A DNA stretch of 64,000 nt from Pezizomycotina sp. ARF18 (GCA_002224055.1 AZLU01000066.1:136431-200430), one strand, 5' to 3'; numbered from the stretch's first letter, positions 12,945 to 25,600 are shown. Program-made: numbers and translations. The notes: generated by a model from the letters alone, not told the origin.

Positions 12945-14974
12945 TCACTTCCTCGTAAGACTTGCCAAGCAAAGGTTGACTATCGAAACGAGCCCTTCGC
13001 CGAGAACCAACCCGCTCGCAACGACAATCAGCGTTGATTCGCCTCTGGGACCCTCGCCCTCCCGCTCTTTCGCCACCAGAGCTCTACGGCACCACTATCA
13101 TCCTCGCCAGCGTAAACGAAGGCGTGTTGTAGATTCCTACGCCGACCGCTACGCCTCCGGGGATCCACCCTGCAAGCCCACGCCGCGGTAAACGTGCTTG
13201 GCGATCGTGGTAAGGGCAAACAGCGCGGCGAAACCAGCCGAGAAGTCTCTGCTGTGAGGCGGAAGTCCCGCGCCGTAGACTAGGCGGGCGCAGTCGATCC
13301 AGATGTAGGCGGTGGTATCTCGAAAAGCTTTCCGGGAATTTCGTATACGGAGTCGTAGAGCCTGTAAATTAACGGAGAGATAACGGCACCGAATGCTGCA
13401 CCGATGAGCTGCGGAAATATTTGAAAGATGCGCATGAGTTAGCTGTCGATATAAGTAACTTGAGTGTGCAAGCATTTGTGCATGTATTTCTTACTGACCA
13501 TAAAACTGTGCCGCTGGCGATGCTTGAAGAAGGTAGCCAGCCTTGAGGTCTTGCATTATATCACCAGCCTGCTGAGCACCAGCTTCCGACACAGCGCCCG
13601 CGACCAAAATTCGTAGAATACTATGCGGGTTCGACCGTGGTATGACAAGCGCGAAAAGAAGCTGTGTAACTTGCTGATTCCCGATACAGCCGAAATATCG
13701 TAAGGCCTACGTAGGGAGTTTCACCTATTTAGCAAACATATATCATCTCCAAAGTCTCAAAAATGAGAGCATGCCTTACTAATGCCCGAACACCCATAAC
13801 GCTCAAGAACATGGCCGCGATGAGAGCAATTATGGTCCATATACGGGTACATCCTCAAACACGATCCTGATGCAAAAGATACAAAGCGCGCTGGAGAAGA
13901 CTAAGCCCATGACGACAGTCTTGAAGCTTATCAGCTGCTCGGGCGGTGCATCTTCCTCGTCGTCATCTTCGGATTCTTCGCTGTAGGTCGAGATTGAGAA
14001 AGAGCCATCGCTACGGAGCGGCGTATAGTACTTGAGCCTCCGCCACATTTGAATAGCAAAGGGCTCCAGAGTGATAAGCAAGAGAGACATGATACTGTCG
14101 CTCAACATGGCCGCTAAGCTGATCCAGACGATCCACCCGCGGGAACCGTTGATCCAGTCGTTTACGTCACCCGGAGCCCACCCTTTGTGCTTTGCCAGCG
14201 GAGAAAGCGCGCCCCAACCGAGAATTGCGCCGAGGAGCATTGCGAAGGTAGTTTCTCCTCCCATGATTATACCCTGACCTACGTACGCGGCGAGGGATTA
14301 AGGGTCCATTCCCATTTTTCCGCAGCGACTTTTCCAAACACTGGTAAATTCCTGAGAATAGGTAGGAAGAAGTGATTAAAGTCTACGTGTGGGTTTTTGG
14401 GTCGGTTAGCACTATATAGTAATACTACAGTGACTACGGCGGGCATCGGATACGTACGTATATCGCGGATACCGTAAATGAATACAACAGTAAACGGGTT
14501 TGCCTCCGCCATTCTGCCTTGTCGTTCGTCGCAGGTCGCTCTTCTACGTCGCGCTCCCCGGTAGTACCTGCGGCACATTGTCTTCGCCGTTAGCAGCGGC
14601 TGTCGTACCTTTCTCTCCATGTAAATCTTAATCATTAAAGCCGTGGCCGTCCCCGAAGGAAAGCGTAGTTTTTCTTTAACGATGATCTGCTTTCGCAACG
14701 GAACGGCAAATATCACGCCGAAGAAAGCGACACCGAAACTCCATATTATAAGGTTTCCTAGGGATATATGAAGCGGACCGCCTTCCTTCTTTTTGAGAAG
14801 TTTCTCCATCGCGGGAATAACTCCCTTGTCGTTTCGCTAGGTCAGCAGTAGTAGCGGAATTGAGATCCTGGCAGTACATACAACAAGACCAATACTGAGA
14901 GGCATTGAGCCAACCGCGACTGCCACGGTTTGCACGAGGACTGTGGGAAGCGGTCAAATTTCAGCAACAGCAGG

Positions 14975-15011
<37 letters not shown>

Positions 15012-15578
15012 ACCCACAAAGCTAAAAATTCCAATATTTCATACCGTTTTCTTTCGGCGTGAACGGCCAGTCCAGACTGCTCGAAAATATCTTGAAAATG
15101 GCGAAGCCAAGCAGGCTTGCAGGCATGGACATTAAAGAGATGAAACCGGCTGTATCCGAGTAGAGAACAAACCATTAGCACCTACGTAGATCAAAATCCC
15201 CTCGCCCTCCTTCAATTGTCGCAATTGGAAAGCCCTTTCTCCGCAAAAAACACTAACTCTGTAAACCGAAGTATGTGTTCGTGAAACACATCAGTTTCCA
15301 ATCAACAGGCCGACGGCGACGCCTCGCCATGTAAACTGATGATCATTCGCATTATTCATGGAGTCGACTGTGCGGCATTCGTTCTCACGTGTCGCTTCCC
15401 GCCTTAGGACGTCGGGGTGAAAACTAACTCTCCGTGGTGTTTGCGCAGAAGCACCAGCGGGGGCGGTCGACGTAGTCGTGGCGCCGTAGTCGCGATCGCG
15501 GACGTCACCGCTGCTCGATGACCCGCTTTGGGCCACTGCCATCCCTGGGGATTGAAAAATGTCCTTCTGCCTAACCAA
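12945..15578 (-). CDS. OPT-superfamily transporter (oligopeptide/metal-chelate type)
   Basis: This is a polytopic membrane transporter of the OPT superfamily, proton-coupled importers of peptides or metal-chelate-like compounds. The start at 15578 gives a hydrophilic N-terminal tail of about 75 residues, then FTWRGVAVGLLIG and CFTNTYFGLQ. The next exons encode GFISLMSMPASLLGFAIFK and VAVAVGSMPLSIGL. LRFPSGTATA follows near 14650, then WAPGDVNDWINGSRGW near 14150, an acidic cytoplasmic loop (SEESEDDDEEDAPPE, near 13960), and the conserved end WIPGGVAVGVGIYNTPSFTLAR and ASGLVLGEGLVSIVNL. The family end is reached only through frame changes: the stop that completes it is at 12945-12947, whereas one literal frame stops near 13149. 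The motifs point to the YSL/OPT_2-like branch rather than classic Opt1. The substrate cannot be told from sequence. The intron at 14941-15044 contains a 35-nt homopolymer. Confidence 0.85.
14975..15009. repeat. A35 homopolymer inside an OPT-gene intron
   Basis: On the coding (minus) strand this is T35, lying between donor and acceptor of the intron 14941-15044. The exon junction joins codons cleanly as K-E-N-V-L-V-Q-T, so the tract is intronic. Confidence 0.85.
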
Positions 15579-16600
15579 GGATATGAGACGGCAGAACGCG
15601 ATGTGTAGGTATGTGATTCCGTATCTTTTTATTTCTCTTTCTAACTAGAAACCATGGGCGTTCGGCTTACTCTCCTGCCGCTGAATGGAAAAAATTTTGG
15701 CTGTTTTTTTTTTTTTTTTTTTTTTTTTTCTTGTTTCACACGGCGTACGTCTTACTACAAGTACTAGTTGTTGTTAAGGAGACATTTTTTTGGGGGGGGG
15801 CAGATGAAATTGGTCTGGTGACGAAATGCGTCACGGCTGTTTACAAGAGCGAAGGAATAAAAAAGAAAAGAAAAAATAACGTGCATGGGCGCATCGAGTC
15901 TTCACTGAGATATCCGTATTGGGCGACAGGAACGCCGCCAGTGCCTTCTAGGAGCTCGCAAAAATGCTTTGAATTCTATATGCCTTGCATAGATCACGAC
16001 ACTTCTTGTAGTCTCACAGCTTTCTATAGTTATATGGATTAAGCATTCAACTAGATCTGTCTCGATATATTCACGTAACCTATTTCTCAAAGGTCTGCTT
16101 TCGGTAATTCGGCTCCTATTTTTTTGCATTCGGTTTTTTAATTTATTTATTTTTCCTTTCCTCTGGAGTATTAAAAAAACGGGCGGCTTTCGAAACAAGA
16201 ACCAAGTCTTTCAAACATCCAAAAACAGCTCTCACTAAGTATGAGAAAGCACAAGGTCGCCTTGCTCCGGATGATAATTGATGATTGATGATTGACGAAC
16301 ACGCAATTCAGGTTTGATAGGGGAATCTCCCGAATTAAACTTACGTGTGGACACACTCTCTCTCTTAATTATATCGGGTTTGGATAATCTTTTTTTCGCT
16401 GATGAGACAAATTCTGGGAGTCTCCCCCAAATTGAGGAAGAAAAAAAAAAAAGGCTTGTTTTCTCAATTGGCTTGTGGAGAAACGGAACTGGAGATAGTA
16501 GACAATATTTTGAAGATAAACGAGAAGGGGTTAGATACACTGTTTTCTCTCTAGGGTATAAATTCCCTTCACTATCCAGCAAAATTTATTCTTTTTTGTT

Positions 16601-16643
16601 AAAAAAAAAAAAAAAAAAAGAAAGAAAGAAAGAAAGAAAGAAA
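16601..16643. repeat. A19 run followed by (GAAA)n microsatellite
   Basis: Nineteen A residues are followed by six GAAA units. It has the same structure as the tract at 12677-12710. Confidence 0.85.
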
Positions 16644-17082
16644 CGTTTTCTCTTCTGTGAGGTTATCGCCAGGATCACACTGTACAAAAAAGGAGAGAAG
16701 AAAGAAACGCCAGAGGAAAAAGCCTTCTTGTTGTTCTTCGCAAGGAACGCAACTTACCTCACAGATAACTCGAAATATACCAACATCGGACAGTGAAATA
16801 TAAAGAAGGGAGCAATGGGGTTGCTGCGCGTTGACATTGGTAATAAACCAATTTCCAACTGGCGCCGCAAGGGGAAAAGAAAGTAGAAAAATAAATATAA
16901 AAATAAAAATGACAACAATTCGTCTCAAGGCCTGCCTGCCCTTGACAATTGAATTCCCAAAATGATGAGAATGATTATCAACAGCCTGTGAAAATCAATG
17001 AAAAGACACCAAATCTCTTGATAAAAAAAAAAAAAAAAAAAAACTTGACCAAAGCGTCAAGCCTTTTCGAAACTATATACCA

Positions 17083-17099
17083 GCCATCGCGCGCGCATT
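17083..17099. repeat. 17-mer with alternating GC core, left copy
   Basis: GCCATCGCGCGCGCATT occurs here and again, base for base and in the same orientation, at 21515-21531. The flanking bases differ. The two copies bracket the SUN gene. Confidence 0.8.
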
Positions 17100-19419
17100 C
17101 ATAAACCAAGGCCCACTCCCAGAGCTCTACTAAACCAATCCAGCCTTATTTGGCGGCCTTTATAACGCTTCTAATAGGGGGAGGAGAATTGCGGTGCGCA
17201 CCAAGGAAAAAAATTTTTTTTCTTTTCTTCACGACGATCCGGCTTGCGCTGCCATGGTGCCATGCTTAGTGGCCCATCATTTCAGGAAGTTGCGCGATAT
17301 CCAATAGTTGCTTGCCTGTGATCTAGAGAAAGAGGAAAAAAGAATACCGAAAGAGCAATTTATCACGTTAGTTATCTAAACATGAAAGGAAGTATCGCCG
17401 CATTCCATTTGTCTTCTTCCCGCCTCGACAATCTGGTATTCCTTGGGGTTCCTGTCGTGTCATTTCCATACCTGACCAGTGCGAAAGGTTTGTTATCGCA
17501 AAGAATACAAAACTCGACACCCGAGAAGAACTTATAGAAAACTTTACCGTTCATGTGTGAATTCGAGCCAAATGATTGGTGCGCATTCTGTTTCTAGATA
17601 TTGGCTTCTGCTGTTAAAGTATTCCGTTCACCTTTGTTTTCCCTATTAGTTGGTCTTAGTATTTATTCACACACCCTTGCACGCTAGTTCAGTTTTTGTT
17701 ATACTTTTTTTCACTTGCCAATTTCCGAATATCCGCTACTAGATACTGTTTCGGTGGAAGACGGGGCGTCCACCCAACGACGAGTGAGGAAGCTTTGATC
17801 AGCCGACGTAATTTAACATGATGGAGCCGCCAATTGAAAAAAAAAAAAAAAATTTCTTTCCTTCTCTTCCTCTCTTTCTTGGTTATTCCGAACCCTGAGG
17901 CTGTATCAATTCCTAGTTACTCTATTATTTCCTTCTTGCCTGGTCTTCTTCCTTGTTGAAGGAGAAGGGAAGATAGATAAACGGAGTGACAGCCTCTTTA
18001 CGTACCTGGACCTCCGTGTCCTCTCGGTCAGTTAGATATATATTCGAAGGTGCTGAGACTGTTATAATGGAAAGCGCAACGGTAGATTTTGTAGAATATT
18101 ATAAGAGAGAATCGCTCGTCGCGAACCTATATTCAGAGTCTCGCAAAAGTGAAATCTGCAGGCGAGAGATTCAAAAAGAACTTGGGGAAGACATTTTGCT
18201 ATTTAGCTGTGGATACCCGCAGCGCGATAAGCAACAAGGAAAAAAAAAAAGAAAAAGCGGTATTGGTATATAATTTAAAATGAGGATGAGAAAAAAAAAA
18301 AAAAAAAAGCAATATCGTGAACAAGGGAGGTGCTTGCGCTACAAGACGATTGCTACTAGCGGCGAACAAAGGAAGAGGAATTCTCCGCTAAGATGAAAGG
18401 GACTGGGTTTAGCAAGTAGGAACAGGCTATAATAGAATAATATAGAAATAAAATTAAAATAAAAAAATAATAATAAAACCATTAAAATACTTCAGTAGTA
18501 AATAATAAATAAATAAGGAACAAAATAAAATACAATAAATAAAAAATTGATTTTGAGAAGACAGACAGACAAGGGGTAAACAAAATTAAAAAAAAAAAAA
18601 AAAAAAAAAAGAGAGTGAGAGAGGAGGAGGCCTGCACACCTGGAAGAAAAAAATTATTTTTTTTTTCAAATTTTTCAACAACATACGCTTGTTCTTTTAT
18701 TTCTTTTATTTCTTTTATTATCTGCCTCTCTCCCTTTCCCCTTTCCCTTCTTTTCCTTTCCTTTTCTCTTTTTCCTGTTCACCACCCTTCAACCAACTCG
18801 TGATCAATCAATCACCAACCAAAGGCCTTCGCCAGCCTGTTGACGATATCAATATTCACTATTCTTTAAAAACACGTTCTCTCCTTTTTTAATCTTTTCC
18901 TTGGTGCAAGACCGACTCACTCCTTTTGTCGTGTTTTGTCACCGTACGCTCCTTTTTCGTATTTTTCGTTTCTTCGTTTTTAACGGTATCGTACTGTAAT
19001 AATACTCAGCGCTCCTTTTAATGATTCTGTTTCCATCAACCTCGAATATACAACGATAAAACACGAAATAATAAAGAGCAGTTCGGTAATAATATATCTC
19101 TTTCTTTTTTTTTTTCTTTTTTTTTTTTGGTCAATTCCTTTAGCAAGGGACGATCCTTTTCGGCTCTGTCGACATGGGTTGTTGGTTGGGTTTCAAAATC
19201 AGTTGTTCCTGAAACCAGTACCCAGAATAGGCGCTTTGCCAGCAAGCTCAACAATATGAGAGAAGGAAGGAAAATTGCCTGAACGGTTTTCTATTTTTAA
19301 TCAAAGATAAAAAGTCCTTATTCGTTTCCGTTCGCTTGATCTGACTTTTCTTTTCTTCTTTCTTTTCCGTTCTTTCACAGACACATCATAACGCAACAAT
19401 TTTTTTTTCTTAATCCGAC

Positions 19420-21133
19420 ATGCCTAGACGACCAACACTTGTTGCTGCGGGCATCACGCTCCTTCTCGCTCTATCAGAAATCACAAGCGTCTCTGCGCAT
19501 CATCTGTCAATAGGCCGCAGACATGGACATCACATGCATAGGAGGAGGATGTCTCAGCCACCGTTCAGTCCGGAGATACTACGTCAATGCTACCGCCGGG
19601 GATAGTGGAGTAACCGTTTCGGTCGACACTGCCAATACAAACACCGATGCGAATGCTGCTGACGCTGTCGGCGGAACCACGGGGAACGGAGGACAATATC
19701 CTGGTGGCGGTAGTTCACCACCATCGACTGGAGGAAGTGGCAGCGGGGGAGGACATCATCATGGTGGTGGAAATGGAGGTGGAAGCGGAGGCGGTAGCGG
19801 TGATGGTGGTGGTGGTGGTCGCGGGTCTTGCCAATTCCCGACTGATGCTGGTCTCGTCGCCGTTACACCTGACAGAGGAATGCCGGATGGGCCCTCCCTC
19901 CCGACCAGCCTTGCAAACCTGGAATGTACTGCCCTTACGCTTGCCCCCCTGGACAGGTCTCGATGCAGTGGGATCCGAAGGCGACATCTTATACTACCCT
20001 CAGTCGATGAATGGTGGACTTTACTGCGACATGAGCGGAAATATTCAGAAACCTTTCGACAGGCCATATTGCCAGGACGGTGCTGGTACGTTCCTTGCGG
20101 AGAGCAGTTGCGACGGCGAAGTCGCCATTTGCCAGACGGTCCTTCCGGGGCGTGAGGACATGCTCATCCCCACTTCCGTCCGGGATGACTCGGTAGTTCT
20201 GGCTGTCCCTAACCCAGACTACTGGGCTTCTACTGCCGCTCAGTAAGTAGTCTTATTCCAAGGTAGAAAAGAAACCTAATCATAGTCAGTTTTGCTAACA
20301 TAGAATAATATTTAGTTTTTATATCAATCCTCCTGGCGTTACGACTTCACAGGGTTGTGTCTGGGGTGACGTTTCCAAACCTTGGGGAAACTGGTCTCCT
20401 TATGTCGCCGGTGCTAACCAGGCTGCGAACGGCGATACTTTTGTCAAGATTGGTTGGAATCCTATTTACCTCGAGCCGTCCTGTTCGTTTAGAAACACAA
20501 AGCCTCAATTCGGTGTGAGGATTGAGTGTGTCGGCGATGGCTGCAACGGATGCCCCTGTGAAATTGATCCTTCCAAGCACGCTGTCAACGAGGTTACTGG
20601 CGGAGCCGGCGCCGGTGCTGGTGGTGCAAACTTCTGCGTTGTCACCGCTCCCAAAGGTACCAAGGCGAAGCTTGTGGTGTTCCCGGTCGGAGGTGCTCCT
20701 AAGAGGTCCGCCCCCTCGGCATCGCCTCCGCCGTCGCCTTCGTCAAGTCCTTCTTATGTCCCCCACCGCCTCCTGCCGATACGACTACCGCGGAATCTTC
20801 CAGCTCCAGTTCCAGCTCCAGTTCCAGTTCCAGTTCCAGTTTCAGCTCCAGTTCCAGCTCCAGCTCTAGTTCCGAGGAGGCCGCACCGACTTTGAATTAT
20901 CAGGCACTTGTTTACAATGGCACCTTCAGCAATTCCCTGTCGTTCCTGCCTCTACCGCTGAGTCTTCTTCGTACGGTGGTAGCAGTAGTTCACAATCGTC
21001 AGCTCCTTCGGCTCCCGCTGCTGCTGCTGTTCCCCAGCCCAGTGAGCAGGAAGCTAAGGCATCGTCAACATCTTTCTCGATAATTACTGTCATCTGTGGA
21101 AGTTTGCTATCACTACTGCCAATGTTCCTGTAA
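19420..21133 (+). CDS. SUN1: SUN-family (GH132) secreted cell-wall protein, GPI-like tail
   Basis: SUN-family proteins act in fungal cell-wall remodelling and septation, with beta-1,3-glucan activity reported for the family. The ATG at 19420 opens a signal peptide (VAAGITLLLAL then SVSA) followed by a His/Arg-rich stretch. A Gly/Ser/His-rich linker comes next (19690-19830). The SUN domain runs from CQFPTDAGLVAVTP (19830), with CPYACPPGQVSMQWDPKATSY, YPQSMNGGLYCDMSGNIQKP, the exon junction at about 20245/20312, and GCVWGDVSKPWGNWSPYVAG, to CVGDGCNGCPCEIDPSKHAV (20530-20580). The intron shows GTAAGT and GCTAAC. A polyserine tract encoded by TCC/AGC/AGT codons (20799-20872) precedes a tail ending FSIITVICGSLLSLLPMFL, which looks like a GPI-attachment signal. 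Frame breaks occur in the signal/linker region, near 19990 and in the serine tract. Confidence 0.9.
20799..20872 (+). repeat. Coding tandem repeat (polyserine tract)
   Basis: Tandem 6-bp units of the type TCCAGC/TCCAGT encode a run of serines in the C-terminal third of the SUN protein. Read one base out of frame, as the sequence stands, it gives proline/alanine/valine. It is a likely length-polymorphic site. Confidence 0.75.
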
Positions 21134-22638
21134 CAATAATTTTTCTCTCTTGTCGAAATACTTCATGTCTCTTTCTTTCTATTTCTCTCCTGTAAATCTT
21201 TTTTTGTTTCTAGGTCTCGTTCTCTTTCCCTTATGGAAATTCAATCTTTTGCTCTATTTTCAAGATTCCAGACAAGATTACCCAATTTTTGCTTGTAATA
21301 TTCCTCTTTTTCTCTTTTCCTTTTGATATTCTTCCTTCCATTTTTTTTCTTTTTGCTTTTTGGCTTGGTGAACCTGCTTACTATTTACTAACGGGGCCCC
21401 ATTCTCCTTCTCGGTATCGATTTTGACGTTATCGCTTTTCGTGCTCCCCTTTTTTTTTTTTCTTTCTTGTATACTCCTTTTGACCCTCTACTTCTTTCCT
21501 ATCCCATGTCTTGCGCCATCGCGCGCGCATTGGGATGGGAACTCGATGTTGCCTCCAGCGTCACACCGGTGCCGCTGACTTTTTTTTCATTCATCGTTAC
21601 GAAGCGTTAATGTTGTACTCGATACCTTTGTTGTTTGGTCGTCTTTTCGACTTGGATTAGACCGCCATATACCCCCTTGTTTTCTCGCTACCTTTGCTCC
21701 TCTTGCTCTCTCCTTTGAAAACCAACCCTCAATGTCTCTCTCCTGTAACATTAGCCACACAAGAATCGACAATGTAAATTTAATTATGTCCTAAATAAAA
21801 TATGTAACGAGATTATTCTTTTATGTTTTTTAATCTTTAAAATAAACAAAAATAAAAAAAATAAATAAAGCGCCTTCGGCAAACGGTGACCTCCACTTTT
21901 TCTATTCGTGACGTCGATGTAATTGTATATATAGTTGGAAACAAATCAAAAATTTCTTATTCTGGGGATGCCTCGCAGCCTTTATACGTCTGCTTGTTTT
22001 TAAGTTGGAGTTTCCATGAGCTCAGAGGTCTTATCGGTCGCACACGGAAACTCTCTCTATCTTGCTCCCGTTTTGACACTCTTGAACATGCATGTATACG
22101 AGAGTCTCGGTCAATGCGCATACATATATCCCGCAATACGGGCCCTATAGATAACCGACGGATTTTTTTAGTCCACTGATATCGATATATTACACTTTCG
22201 ATGGATATCTAGCTCCTATATAAATCCAATATCCTAATATAATTCCCAGATAGTTATTCCGCAACAAGTCAATCTGTGTCCAGAATATAGGTATGAATAA
22301 AATATAGAAAACATCCAAATTCATTATTGAATATAGACATACAAAGACAAAGAGTGTTGCGCCAGAGAAGAATAGTATCGCAATTAGCTAAATTTTTTTT
22401 TGGCCTACATGGATAAGAACGTATAAAAAGAAGAAAAAAAAGAGGCGGAGACTCAGGACGTGGGAATGAACCGAAAGAAAAAAAAAAGGAAAAAACTATA
22501 AGCCGGAAACTAAGTAATACAATCTCTAGAAAGGAGAGGAATGAATATATTCCAGTATATGATTAAAAACTGCATGTCATTTCATCCTTTTTTTCCCTGT
22601 CTAGTTGTTTTATACAACGTAATCTCAACAGCATCCAT
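21134..22638. other. Convergent intergenic region SUN / RAT1
   Basis: Here lie the 3' regions of two converging genes. It is T-rich after the SUN stop (probable 3' UTR) and AT-rich with A-tracts before the RAT1 stop. The second copy of the GC-core 17-mer is at 21515-21531. No credible reading frame was found. Confidence 0.5.
21515..21531. repeat. 17-mer with alternating GC core, right copy
   Basis: Identical to 17083-17099 over 17 bases. It lies about 380 bp past the SUN stop codon, possibly in the 3' UTR or terminator. Confidence 0.8.
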
Positions 22639-25600
22639 CTAGGACGCAAAACGTGACGTTTTAGTGCCTGTACGATGACGAGTAATAATCTCCGCGTCCC
22701 TTCCGCCTCCGCCTCGGTTGGAACCGCCCCGACCGCCGCGGCCCCTGTAGGAGTCGCGGTCGCCTGAGCTTCTGTTGTGATAATCTCCGCGATCGCGGTC
22801 TTCGCGGTATCCAGACCTCCCTCCGCCACCTCCGCCGCCGCCGCCGTTGCCTCCCGGCGGGTAGTATGACTGGTTTTGGTACCCGCCGTACTGCTGTTGC
22901 TGGTACTGCTGCTGCTGCTGCTGACCAGGCGCGCCGGGATAGCTCTGCTGGCCCGGATAAATCGACTGCTGCTGATAGCCAGAATAGCCGTACGAGAAGC
23001 CACCGTCGAAAGGTTGGTAGCCCGAATAGTTCTGCCCACCCTGTCCTTGCCCTTGCCCGTGCGTGTACGTATTTGAGTACTGCTGCTGGACTTGGTCAGG
23101 CCTTCCGAGAATGTCTGGCGCGGCATGAAAGGCTGCGCCGGCGGGCCGCGAACGCCCGGAGGCGGCGCGTAAGAGATCGGGCGGTCGTCGCCATAGCCAT
23201 TCGACCTCCCGCGACCACGTCGTTGTTGTACAGCCTGCCGCGCCGTACGACCTACCGGAGCCTTGCTGCTTGCGCAGTAAGATCTCCTTATCGGCCGCGC
23301 TGAGTGCCGGCGCGTTGAACTTGACGCCTCTGAGAAGCATGGATTTGTGCGGATGCTTCTTCTTTGGAAGTGAATAGGCGACACTAAACGAGAGGACAAA
23401 ATTAGCACTGAAAAAGCGCTTTGCAAGGAGGCCTTAATAAGGTAGGCGGAGAAGAATGACTTACAACATAGAGCGGTCATCGTTGATGTCACGGTATACA
23501 TCCGAGTCGATGCTCATGGGGAATTTTAATGTGCTCCTTGGAAGGAAATCGTCATCCTTCGTGACAATACCGACAAGGCCCTCGCTAATCCTCGGGTCCA
23601 GATTTACCTCTGTTTTTGTAAATTGTTGTCAACTCCACTGCGGTTGCGCATGTATTTTAAAGTTTGATGGAATAAATGTCAAGTTACCTTTGCGGCCGCT
23701 CTTTTTGAGAAGAACTGCGAGGCTAGTTCGTTATATAAAGGATGCGTATCGGAAACGAAGAGGTACTCGTGACCAACACCATTCCTGGCGATTTCCTCTG
23801 CGCTAACGGTAGGATAAATTTTCTGCACGGCATTGAGAAGGCGATGCTCATCAATGAAAGGCAAGATCACCACGCCTTTGATGTAATAAGAGGTCAGCAA
23901 TGATAAGTTGGAAGGGATTCGAGTCTATAATGCTAGAACATACCCTGCCAGGCAAACTTTTTTGCCGTTGAGATCGACCGGAAAGTCCTCAGGATAGAAG
24001 TCAATGATTTCAGAATCCGGATCAGTCATCAAGTGACGGAACTCCTTCGGGAGATTGTGTTGACTATGAAAATGTTAGCGATAAATCGAGATTTGTGTGA
24101 CACCAAAGGGCATAGTTTACCAACCTTGCAGCAGGCAGGACTCCCATGAGCTGCTCAAAAGGCCTGAACGGCGTCCCCACGGTGAAATCCATTTTGAGAG
24201 ATGCCACATCTTTGAATCCTGTGCAAATGGAGCATAATGGTACGGGTAATACCAAGTCCAAGAGGGACATCCCTATAAAAATGTCCGTCAGTATCGGAAA
24301 TTATTAATACTGTAAATATGCGTGCTTAAGGGTAATACCTGATAGTAGTATAAAAGAACCCAACAGAGACCTTCCACGTAGCTCGCTGCAACACCATGCT
24401 GAACTCTAAGTCATCAGGACCTTTTCCAAATTTCTGTTCGTAATAACGGTCACGGTAGCCGGCTCCAGAGTCTATGAATTATTAAAGAAAGGTTTAGTGA
24501 AATGTATATGGCCGAGAGAAGAGGAGAAAAGGGGTTTCTTACTTGACAGTGTCCACTACTTCGTCAGATGATCGGCAGGCGTGTTCGGTGCACTTGAGGC
24601 TACCGGCGTCGAGTCTTCCTCCATAACATCTGCTTTTCGCTTTGAATGGAGCGGAGTAACAGGTGATGGGCCTGCCTCCTCAGTAGCTTCCGTATTTGCG
24701 TCATCGGGAGCCTCCGCGCTAGGTTCAGCGGTTGAATCGTCAGCTGTGCTCTCCGCAGCAGCGGTCTTCCCCATTAGCTGCGCTTTTAGGGCAGCCGCCG
24801 CACTCTTGTTCGCCATATTCGCCGACTTGATTTCCGATCTATTAACCACGACCTCATGGCTCAACTTTTCAGTGAGCTTGTTGAAAGCTGTGGCCTTGTT
24901 CCCGGCCGCGAAAAGTTGGATGTCAGGAGGAAGTTCACCCGGTGGTCGTTCGCCCTTTCCGCGGTACTTTGGCATATCATTCCCCAGCGCCGTTACTTTG
25001 CCTCCGCTGCTCCTGACGCTGCTCGTTCAGCTTCCGTCGTTTATGAGACTCCTCGCGCCGCTTGAACGTTTCTCGACGCTTGCGGAATATAGCGTCCTCC
25101 TGTTTTGCGAGCCCTTCCAAAATAAGCTGAGCGCGTGAAAGGTCAACCGTACCGTCCCGCGTGACGTAGCCCCCATAACCGGCAAGTTGTCTCGCCAGAT
25201 GGCTGTCAATGTGTAGATGCCCTCTTCACGGATTTCTAACGCAGGCAAGTGAGGCAAGAAATCGTTACCGACAAAGAAGCACATAAACACCCAGTCGTCT
25301 ATGGCCCGCTCCAAGTCAAAGGCGAAAGGCAAACCAGGAACTTGCAACTCCACCTCAAGATACTCTCGTAGAACGTCGACGTGGAGCCAAATAAAAGGTT
25401 TCAATTTTGGCGCCACGCTCTTTTCGTCAAACTCGCCGACTTTCTCCTTCGCTTTGCCCGTGCATTCCTCCCACAAGTGGCCCTTCTGACCGCAGATTGC
25501 GCAGACAACAGGCTTAGACGATTGCGCAAACACGTCTTCTCGGAGAACGCGGAAGTGAGGCTCGTGCGTGGCCAGACCAGCATGATGAGATCGGCATCTA

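Larger units (their letters stand above)
15579..19419. other. Divergent intergenic region between OPT and SUN genes
   Basis: This 3.8-kb stretch separates two divergently transcribed genes and should hold both promoters. It carries many homopolymers (T-run at 15702-15729, A19 plus GAAA repeat at 16601-16643, A-runs near 17023-17043, 18291-18308 and 18588-18610). A GC-only-core 17-mer at 17083-17099 recurs downstream of the SUN gene. A pyrimidine-rich stretch at about 19340-19380 ends in CACAG and could be the 3' end of a 5'-UTR intron of the SUN gene. Reading frames inside (up to 160 codons near 16314-16796) are homopolymer-driven and unconvincing. Confidence 0.5.

Noticed and set aside
16314-16796. 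160-codon plus-strand frame upstream of the SUN gene
   Set aside because: Its middle is the A19-GAAA microsatellite translated as Lys/Glu/Arg, and the rest has no recognisable motif.
20799-20872. Possible CRISPR-like or minisatellite array
   Set aside because: The repeats are short coding hexamers giving polyserine, without spacers.
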